In this document: in pieces, positions 5,647 through 11,000 of the stretch | Numbering within the stretch: position 1 is the stretch's first letter | Layout: each line of letters starts with the position of its first letter | Assembly (NCBI GenBank): GCA_046726955.1 | Contig: JBKPBQ010000300.1 | Coordinates: 1 to 11,000 of the forward strand | Direction: 5' to 3' | Length of the DNA: 11,000 nucleotides | DNA from: CAVPGH01 sp046726955 | Lineage (GTDB): Bacteria; Acidobacteriota; Vicinamibacteria; Fen-336 | Translations under genes and position numbers: made by a program | Notes under the pieces: model-generated | Databases searched by the model: none | Seen by the model: only the letters and a program-made list of their open reading frames with translations | Told to the model about the DNA's origin: nothing

Positions 5647-8223
5647 GTGAGCGACTCTTCTTCTCCGGTCACGATGCCGACCCTGGTCGTCACCGGGGGG
5701 CCGCTCGACGGGACCGCCTTCCCGATCGACGAGTCGCCCGCCACCCGCATCCTCGGGGCGAGCCAGGACGCCGACCTCCAGATCCTCCTCGGGAACGTGG
5801 AGCCCGCGCACGCGCAGGTGCGCCGGAGCGCCGAGGGCCTCGTCCTGTCCGACGGGGGCAGCGCCACCGGCACGTACGTCAACGGCGAAAAGATCGAGGG
5901 CGAGCAGGTCCTGCAGGACGGGGACCGGATCTGCCTGGGCCCGCCCGGCTCCAAGGGCAGCTGCAAGCTCGTGGTCAAGATTCCGGCAGGGGGGGCCGCC
6001 ATCGCCACCGGAGGAGCCGCCGGGGTCATGTCGTTCGCGGGCGCGGACGACCCCCCGCTCACCGCCCCCGAGCCGCCGGGGGGTTCTGCACAGTCGCCGG
6101 CCCCGGAGACGATCGCGTTCGCGCCGGAAGACGAGCCGTTGGCGTTCGTGGAGCCCGACTCGGCGCCCGCGGCGGAGCCGTTCCGCCAGCCTTCGCCTCC
6201 GCCTCCCGAGCCTCCCCCGCCGCCACCGCCCCCCAGCCTGGCTCCTCCTCCGCCTCCTCCCCCGCCGCCGCCGACGGCGCCGGCCGCGGAAGCGACGAAA
6301 CCGGCCGCGAAGCCGGACTACCTGACCGAGCAGCCGTCGATCGGGGGTGGGCGCACGCGCGAGCCGCTCGAGGTGCCGGCCGCGCCCGCGCCGCGCGCGG
6401 CCCGGCCCGCGAAGAAGGCGGTACCAGGAAAGCGCCGCGGACCAATCCTGTCGCCGGCCATGATCGGCATCCTCCTCGCGATGGCGGCCGCCGGCGGCGG
6501 CTACTTCGCGTTCAAGAAATTCTGGAAGAGACCGCCGGTGCTCGAGTCCGTGCAGCCCGGGCGCAGCGAGCCGGGCCAGACGGTGAGCCTGAGCGGGCTC
6601 AACTTCCTGAGCGACGCCTCCGCGAACTCCGTGCACATCGGCGAGCAGACGGCCCTCGTCACGTCCGCGGCCGAGACGCAGCTCGCGGTCACCGTTCCCG
6701 CGGGTCTCGCCGCCGCGGGGGCCGAGGACGTCCCGATCGTCGTGGAGACCGCGGGCGGCAAGTCGCAGGCCGTGACGCTCAAGGTCTACCGTGCACCGAA
6801 GGTCGCGTCCGTCGAGCCCGACGTGGTCATGCCCGGGCAATCGCTCGTCATCAAGGGCCAGAACCTGAGCGGCACGCCGCTGTCCGTGGTGATCGGAGGC
6901 CTCCCCGCGGAGGTCAAGGAAGCCCAGCCCGAGCAGATCCGGGTGGTCGTGCCCCGCATCCCCGCGGTCGAGGGCATGAAATCGACGGTCACCGTGAGCG
7001 TCGGCAGCGACGCCGCCAAGGCGATCGAGGTTCTCGTGGGCCGGCTGCCCATGGTGTTCGCGGCGACGCCCAAGAGCGGACAGGCCGGCGACCGTGTCGT
7101 CGTCACCGGGCGCGGCTTCGATCCCTCTCCTGCCGCCAACGAGGTCACGTTCTCCGGGCTGCCCGTGCTCGTCCTCACCGCGACACCGACCGAGCTGACC
7201 GTGATCGCGCCCGCGACGCCCCGGGGCGAAGGCACGCTCAACGCCGAGATCCACGTCAAGACGAAGGGTACGGAGTCCACGAGCTCGGCCGCGTTCGCGC
7301 TCACGCGCGCCTCGGCCTCGGTCTTCGTCCCGCGCTTCTACGCCGCCCCGGTGACGGAGTATCCGGGGGAGGACCTCGCCTACGTCTCGACCGAGCTCGG
7401 TCCGTTCTTCGTGCTCGGCGAGAAGGGAGCCGCCGCGTCCACCCCCGAGCGCGCGGCAGTGCTCGCCACCGCGCTCAACGGTCTCGTCGCCGACGCCACG
7501 AGTGCTTCGCTCGCGTTCGAGCTCCGCGACTCGGCCGCGCCCGCCGTCGCCGTCGTGGGAAAGCCCGACGTGCTCGCGGCCGTGGGACCCGGCGACGCCG
7601 CCGCCTACACGAAGCCGTGGGAAGCGGGCTCCAAGAAGCCGCGGCGCGCCACGCCCCGCTCGGTGGCCGCGCACTGGACGGCCCTCGTCCAGGACTACTT
7701 CAGCCTCTTCGTCCAGCGCCAACGGCCGCTGAAGGTGCTGGCCCTCACTCCGCGCGGGAAGGTGCTGAGCGACCTCTACGCCGACGCTCAGCGCCAGGCC
7801 CCCGGCGCCGGGGTTCCGGTGGGGCTCGTCCTGCCCACGAGCACGTCGCTCGCGAAGAGCCTGCGCGACGTGTCGCTCCTCGTGCCGGACGAGCCGGCGC
7901 GCGCGTCGGTCACGGTGCAGGGGCTCTGGCAGGGGACGATGGACGAAGGCGGCGCCGTGCGGAGCCTCGAAGTGCGGCTCTCCGCCGACGGCAACAAGCT
8001 CTCGGGCACGCTCAGCTCCACCGCGGGGAGCGTGAAGCTCGACTCGCCGCTCCGCGAGGTCGCCTACGACAAGGGCACGCTGCGCTTCCGCGCCGACATC
8101 GCAGGCTCGCCCGCGCTGTTCGCGGGCAGCGTGGCCACGGATGCGATCAGCGGGACCGTCCAGCGGGGCACCGGAGGGAAGGCGGCACCGAGCGGTAGCT
8201 TCTCCCTCAAGTTCGTCGAATAG
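5647..8223 (+). CDS. FHA-domain membrane protein with three IPT/TIG domains
   Basis: An 858-residue single-pass membrane protein; no named homologue recognised. Domains in order: FHA-like (about 11-110) with LQILLGNVEPAHAQVRR and SATGTYVNG (72-80); a disordered Ala/Pro linker with long proline runs (184-209); basic KRR, then a membrane segment (about 267-289); three tandem IPT/TIG Ig-like folds (about 297-380, 384-464, 468-552), each opening with a Pro-Gly-x-x-V turn; an alpha/beta region (560-735); and a C-terminal beta-rich WQGT...LSGTL...GSFSLKF domain (755-858). In the FHA part the phosphothreonine-contacting Arg (GR) and Ser (SxxH) appear replaced, so canonical binding is doubtful. Topology with FHA inside and IPT outside is inferred. 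The GTG at 5647 is preceded by GGGAGG 10 bases upstream; ATG 5674 is an alternative start. Confidence 0.87.
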   Translation: MSDSSSPVTMPTLVVTGGPLDGTAFPIDESPATRILGASQDADLQILLGNVEPAHAQVRRSAEGLVLSDGGSATGTYVNGEKIEGEQVLQDGDRICLGPPGSKGSCKLVVKIPAGGAAIATGGAAGVMSFAGADDPPLTAPEPPGGSAQSPAPETIAFAPEDEPLAFVEPDSAPAAEPFRQPSPPPPEPPPPPPPPSLAPPPPPPPPPPTAPAAEATKPAAKPDYLTEQPSIGGGRTREPLEVPAAPAPRAARPAKKAVPGKRRGPILSPAMIGILLAMAAAGGGYFAFKKFWKRPPVLESVQPGRSEPGQTVSLSGLNFLSDASANSVHIGEQTALVTSAAETQLAVTVPAGLAAAGAEDVPIVVETAGGKSQAVTLKVYRAPKVASVEPDVVMPGQSLVIKGQNLSGTPLSVVIGGLPAEVKEAQPEQIRVVVPRIPAVEGMKSTVTVSVGSDAAKAIEVLVGRLPMVFAATPKSGQAGDRVVVTGRGFDPSPAANEVTFSGLPVLVLTATPTELTVIAPATPRGEGTLNAEIHVKTKGTESTSSAAFALTRASASVFVPRFYAAPVTEYPGEDLAYVSTELGPFFVLGEKGAAASTPERAAVLATALNGLVADATSASLAFELRDSAAPAVAVVGKPDVLAAVGPGDAAAYTKPWEAGSKKPRRATPRSVAAHWTALVQDYFSLFVQRQRPLKVLALTPRGKVLSDLYADAQRQAPGAGVPVGLVLPTSTSLAKSLRDVSLLVPDEPARASVTVQGLWQGTMDEGGAVRSLEVRLSADGNKLSGTLSSTAGSVKLDSPLREVAYDKGTLRFRADIAGSPALFAGSVATDAISGTVQRGTGGKAAPSGSFSLKFVE

Positions 8224-9416
8224 TGGCCCGCCGCGCGGCGTCGTCGCGGACGAAGCGCGTCCGCAGCGGCCTCGAGGAGCTCGTCGCCCGGCCGGGGCGG
8301 CTGCGCGGCCTCCGCCTCGGCCTCGTCGCCAACCCCACGTCCGTCACGTCCGACCTCGTGCACGCGTCGCTCCTCCTGCGCTCGTCGCGCGCGTTCCGGC
8401 TCACGGCGCTCTTCGGCCCCGAGCACGGGATCTGGGCCGACGCCCAGGACCTCGTCGAGGTGCCGGACAGCCGCGACTCCCAGACCGGCCTTCCCGTCCA
8501 CAGCCTCTACGGGCGCACGCGCATTCCCACCCGCGACATGCTCGAGGGCCTGCAGGCCATGGTCTTCGACGTGCAGGACGTGGGCTCGCGCTACTACACC
8601 TTCATCTACACGATGCTCCACGTGCTGCAGGCCTGCGCGGAGGCTCGGCTGCCCGTGGTCGTCCTCGACCGCCCGAATCCCCTGGGGGGCGCGATCGTGG
8701 ACGGCAACGTTCTCGAGCCGGAGTACCGATCGTTCGTGGGCATGCATCCGCTCGCCGTGCGCCACGGGATGACCGTCGGCGAGCTGGCCCTGCTCTTCGC
8801 GCGCGAGCTCGAGCTGTCGGTGGACCTGCGCGTCGTGCGCATGAAGGGCTGGCGCCGGGAGATGCACTTCGAGGAGACGGGCCTTCCCTGGGTGCTCCCG
8901 TCCCCGAACATGCCGACCGTGGATACCGCCTTCGTCTATCCCGGCGGCTGTCTCGTCGAGGGCACGAACCTCTCGGAAGGGCGGGGCACCACGCGGCCGT
9001 TCGAGCTCGTGGGTGCGCCCTGGCTCGATCCCTGGGCGCTGGCGGCGGCGCTCGAGGAGGAGCGCCTGCCCGGCGTGAGGTTCCGTCCGGTGTTCTTCAC
9101 GCCGACGTTCCAGAAGCACGCGGGGACCGCTTGCGGAGGCGTCCAGGTGCACGTCCTCGACCGCGACCGCTTCCCCGCCTTCCTGACCTACCTGCTGCTC
9201 ATCCACCACGCGCGCCGCCAGGCGCCACGGCACTTCGCCTGGCGCAACCCGCCGTACGAGTACGAGCACATCAAGCGGCCCATCGACATCCTGTGCGGGA
9301 CGGACCGCGTGCGGCGCGCGATCGAGGACGGCCGCTCCCCGCGATCGCTGGCTGCGGGCTGGCGGAAGGAAGCGGCGGCCTTCGCGCGGCGCCGCGCTCC
9401 GTATCTTCTCTACTGA
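8223..9416 (+). CDS. namZ: DUF1343 / NamZ-type exo-beta-N-acetylmuramidase (GH171)
   Basis: A 397-residue protein matching the DUF1343 family end to end. Characterised NamZ members release MurNAc from the non-reducing ends of peptidoglycan fragments during cell-wall recycling. Strong family blocks are LFGPEHGIW (63-71; Glu67 and His68 are the likely active-site residues by analogy with NamZ), DVQDVGSRYYTF (116-127), LDRPNPLGG (148-156), EGTNLSEGRGTTRPFE (246-261) and the C-terminal YEYEHIKRPIDILCG (345-359). Family members acting outside the cell carry a signal peptide; this one begins with a basic, non-hydrophobic stretch (MARRAASSRTKRVR) and appears cytoplasmic as called. The GTG start shares one base with the upstream TAG (TAGTG), suggesting coupled translation with the FHA/IPT gene. 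Confidence 0.88.
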   Translation: MARRAASSRTKRVRSGLEELVARPGRLRGLRLGLVANPTSVTSDLVHASLLLRSSRAFRLTALFGPEHGIWADAQDLVEVPDSRDSQTGLPVHSLYGRTRIPTRDMLEGLQAMVFDVQDVGSRYYTFIYTMLHVLQACAEARLPVVVLDRPNPLGGAIVDGNVLEPEYRSFVGMHPLAVRHGMTVGELALLFARELELSVDLRVVRMKGWRREMHFEETGLPWVLPSPNMPTVDTAFVYPGGCLVEGTNLSEGRGTTRPFELVGAPWLDPWALAAALEEERLPGVRFRPVFFTPTFQKHAGTACGGVQVHVLDRDRFPAFLTYLLLIHHARRQAPRHFAWRNPPYEYEHIKRPIDILCGTDRVRRAIEDGRSPRSLAAGWRKEAAAFARRRAPYLLY

Positions 9417-9417
9417 G

Positions 9418-9439
9418 AGCAGCCGCTCAGGCGGCCGCT
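9418..9439. terminator. Hairpin between converging genes, probable bidirectional terminator
   Basis: AGCAGCCGC (9418-9426) pairs with GCGGCCGCT (9431-9439) around a four-base loop, with one imperfect pair that is a G-U wobble in the minus-strand RNA. Downstream on the plus strand comes TTCTTCC, a weak pyrimidine tract; there is no real U-run on either side. It sits exactly where the NamZ and EamA genes converge, and the EamA stop codon (9427-9429) lies in the loop. Confidence 0.45.
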
Positions 9440-10362
9440 TCTTCCTCGGCTGCCTGTCGCGCGACCGGTCGGGGCGCCTGCGTGAGCGTGGACACGACGA
9501 CGGACACGAGGATGAGCAGCCCTCCGACGAGGAGGCCCGCGGTGAGCGGCTCCTTGAGGAAGAGGGCCCCGAGGGCGACGGCGACGACGGGATTGACGTA
9601 GGCGTACGTCCCCACCGTACGGGCGGGCAGCTCCTCCAGGCAGTACGCGAAGGCGGTGAAGCCCACGAGCGATCCGAACACCGCGAGGTACGCGAGAGCC
9701 GACCACGCGGAGGAGGACGCGCTGGCGATCCGGCCCACGTCCTCCCCGACCAGCCGCGATTCCACGAAGAGGAATGCTCCGCCCGCGAGCATCTCCACCG
9801 CGGCGGCGGTGAGCACTGGCAAGCGCGCGGTGAGCGACTTCGAGTAGAGCGAGCCGATCGTCCAGGCGAGCGCCGCGATCTGGATGGCGACGATTCCCTT
9901 CCAATGGCCGCCCGAGAGGCCCCCCTCGGGCCGGGCCACGAGGGCCACCCCCACGAGGCCGACGATCGTCCCCGCCCACACGCGCGAGGTCCAGGGCTGG
10001 CCGCCCGGTCGCAGGCCGTCGAGGAGGACGATCCAGACGGGCACCGTGGCCACGATGAGGGCGGCGATGCCGCTCGGGATCGTCCTCTCCGACCACATCA
10101 CGAGCGCGTTGCCCACGCCGAGCAACAGCACGCCGATGACCGAATAGTCGAGCCACTGGCGAGGCGTGGGCCAGCCGTCGTAGCGATTGAGAACGAAGGC
10201 GAGGACGGCCATCACGACGCCCGCGCTCGTGAACCGCAGCCCGGCCGCTGCGAAGGGCGGCATCTCGCGGACCACCACGCGGATCGCGAGATAGGTCGAG
10301 CCCCAGACCGTCCACACGACGAGGAGGGCGATCCAGGGGAGAAGGCGGCCGCGCGCGGGCAT
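9427..10362 (-). CDS. EamA/DMT-family exporter, YedA-like
   Basis: An inner-membrane transporter of 311 residues with about ten hydrophobic segments, made of two EamA repeats (roughly 8-145 and 155-292). The first has the family's VVWTVWGSTYLAIR (15-28) followed by PPFAAAGLRF (35-44); the second ends with YAYVNPVVAVALGALFLKEPLT (253-274), the conserved N-P-V-x-A and L-x-E-P. Relatives such as YedA, RhtA and YdcZ-like proteins export amino acids or other metabolites; the substrate is not readable. The ATG overlaps the regulator's stop codon (TGATG) and has GGAGG 8 bases upstream, so the longer frame to 10515 is rejected. Pairing with an Lrp/AsnC regulator suggests an amino-acid or related efflux role, by analogy with lysE/lrp-type pairs. 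Confidence 0.9.
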   Translation of the reverse strand: MPARGRLLPWIALLVVWTVWGSTYLAIRVVVREMPPFAAAGLRFTSAGVVMAVLAFVLNRYDGWPTPRQWLDYSVIGVLLLGVGNALVMWSERTIPSGIAALIVATVPVWIVLLDGLRPGGQPWTSRVWAGTIVGLVGVALVARPEGGLSGGHWKGIVAIQIAALAWTIGSLYSKSLTARLPVLTAAAVEMLAGGAFLFVESRLVGEDVGRIASASSSAWSALAYLAVFGSLVGFTAFAYCLEELPARTVGTYAYVNPVVAVALGALFLKEPLTAGLLVGGLLILVSVVVSTLTQAPRPVARQAAEEEAAA

Positions 10363-10862
10363 CACTGGTCCTCCGAGAAAAGTCCGCTCTCCACCGGCCC
10401 GAGGCCCGCCTTGTCCACGAGCGTCTCCAGGACGAAGGCGGTCCGAGTGGACGAGACCGCCCGGCTCTTCTTGAGGTCGGCGAGCAGCTCGTTCACGTCC
10501 TCGATGCGGCGGCACTGCACCTGGGCCACGAAGCAGTCTTCCCCGCTCACGCGATAGACGGACCGGACGAGGGGGCTCGTGGAGAGCCGCTTCAAGAGGT
10601 CCTTCTCGCGCTCGCGGGGGGCGGCGCCGTCCAGAGACAAGCGGATCTGGGCGCGAACGGCGAGCCCGAGGGCGACCGGGTCAACCTCCGCGCGGTAGCC
10701 ACGGATGACGCCGCGGCGCTCCAGGGCCTTGAGCCGCTGGGCGACGGCCTGCCGGCTCAGCCCCAGCTCCTTGGCGAGCGCCGCCGCGGAGCGACGCCCG
10801 TCGCGGGAGAGGGCTTGCACGAGGCGTCGGTCGGCGGAGTCGAGAGGCAGGGAAGGGCCCAC
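10362..10862 (-). CDS. Lrp/AsnC-family transcriptional regulator
   Basis: A 166-residue regulator with the standard layout. The N-terminal LDSADRRLVQALSRDGR (7-23) leads into a winged helix-turn-helix (about 24-52; AAALAKELGLSRQAVAQRLKALERRGVIRGY). The RAM ligand-binding domain follows (about 65-150), including VRSVYRVSGEDCFVAQVQC (99-117), where the Gly and Asp of the effector loop are kept. Such proteins usually sense an amino acid and control a neighbouring transporter, here the EamA exporter with which it overlaps. The GTG at 10862 gives the usual short lead before LD; a TTG at 10910 is possible but lies in the operator palindrome and coincides with a TTGACA box. No clear Shine-Dalgarno precedes either, so the start is uncertain. 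Confidence 0.88.
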   Translation of the reverse strand: MGPSLPLDSADRRLVQALSRDGRRSAAALAKELGLSRQAVAQRLKALERRGVIRGYRAEVDPVALGLAVRAQIRLSLDGAAPREREKDLLKRLSTSPLVRSVYRVSGEDCFVAQVQCRRIEDVNELLADLKKSRAVSSTRTAFVLETLVDKAGLGPVESGLFSEDQ

Positions 10863-10904
10863 GCAGGCTATTACGTCAGGAGCATGCGCGCGGTTCCCTG
10901 CTGT

Positions 10905-10935
10905 TGTCAATCGATTAGACGTCTATCGATTGACA
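10905..10935. promoter_or_regulatory. 31-bp palindromic operator upstream of the Lrp/AsnC gene
   Basis: The left arm TGTCAATCGA (10905-10914) and right arm TCGATTGACA (10926-10935) are exact inverted repeats. They enclose one unpaired T and a perfect inner palindrome, TAGACGTCTA (10916-10925). Each arm carries TTGACA facing outward: 10905-10910 on the minus strand towards the regulator, and 10930-10935 on the plus strand. AsnC/Lrp proteins usually bind palindromic sites at their own promoters, so autoregulation is the natural reading. The minus -35 has only a poor partner (CATGCT after 18 bases). There is no U-tract, so it is not a terminator. It is AT-richer than its surroundings. Confidence 0.6.
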
Positions 10936-10954
10936 TTCGCTACGAAGGTAGCGG

Positions 10955-11000
10955 TCAGGCAGTCTGGATGACCCTCAGCACGCGCTGGTTCTGGATGGAG
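10955..11000 (-). CDS. Possible 3' end of a further minus-strand gene, unidentified
   Basis: From the right edge one minus-strand frame reads SIQNQRVLRVIQTA and stops with TGA (10955-10957); 13 of 14 codons end in G or C and the composition looks like a real C-terminus. It is too short to identify. A competing reading is a plus-strand gene starting at ATG 10968 (MTLSTRWFWME), whose third-codon positions coincide, so composition alone cannot decide between them. Confidence 0.3.
   Translation of the reverse strand, partial: SIQNQRVLRVIQTA

Noticed and set aside
5644..7722. 692-codon open frame on the minus strand
   Set aside because: It lies wholly opposite the FHA/IPT gene and has the Arg/Gly/His-rich composition of a GC-rich shadow frame, with no domain.
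8064..9269. 401-codon open frame on the minus strand
   Set aside because: It is antisense to the NamZ gene; His/Arg/Glu-rich with no recognisable domain.
10363..10515. N-terminal extension of the EamA transporter
   Set aside because: It overlaps the regulator gene and has no membrane character; the ATG at 10362 with GGAGG is clearly better.

Overview
The window is GC-rich bacterial chromosome with dense, mostly co-oriented genes. Several genes start with GTG or TTG, and four adjacent pairs overlap by one to four bases. Gene content (PcnB-type poly(A) polymerase, single-copy tRNAs with encoded CCA, a PilZ protein of the 'RIPFV' type, an FHA/IPT membrane protein, NamZ/DUF1343) suits a soil or sediment lineage such as Acidobacteriota or a deltaproteobacterial-like phylum. 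No 16S or other marker is present, so this assignment is a guess.

Left edge (1-949): the 3' part of a tyrosine recombinase gene reads rightwards and ends inside a tRNA-Asp gene lying on the opposite strand. A tRNA-Val gene lies directly upstream of tRNA-Asp, and both are probably transcribed from one promoter at 966-994. This is the usual edge of an integrated element that uses a tRNA 3' end as its attachment site; the rest of the element would lie left of the window.

Middle left (991-5440, minus strand): a compact seven-gene run reads leftwards from a promoter near 5488-5517. In transcription order it holds a PilZ-domain protein, a twin-CBS protein, a TrmJ-type tRNA 2'-O-methyltransferase, an unidentified 84-residue protein, poly(A) polymerase PcnB, pterin-4a-carbinolamine dehydratase and an RmlD-type dTDP-4-dehydrorhamnose reductase. 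Spacing is -4 to about 22 bases, so the genes could form one transcript carrying RNA-processing, small-ligand-sensing and housekeeping functions. The tRNA pair follows directly, with its -35 box overlapping the rmlD stop codon.

Middle right (5565-9416, plus strand): a strong-looking promoter divergent from the PilZ promoter drives an 858-residue protein (degenerate FHA domain, proline-rich linker, one membrane segment, three IPT/TIG domains, C-terminal beta-rich domain). A DUF1343/NamZ-type exo-beta-N-acetylmuramidase gene overlaps its stop codon by one base, so the two are probably co-translated.

Right edge (9418-11000): a hairpin separates the NamZ gene from a converging two-gene unit on the minus strand, an Lrp/AsnC-type regulator and an EamA-family (YedA-like) exporter whose start overlaps the regulator's stop. 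Upstream of the regulator is a near-perfect 31-bp palindrome that looks like its autoregulatory operator. The last 46 bases may hold the end of another minus-strand gene.

No CRISPR array, transposon, toxin-antitoxin pair or recognisable defence system is visible. The most interesting points are the integrase/tRNA-Asp antisense overlap, the operator palindrome at 10905-10935, and the coupling of an FHA/IPT membrane protein to a NamZ protein that lacks a signal peptide.
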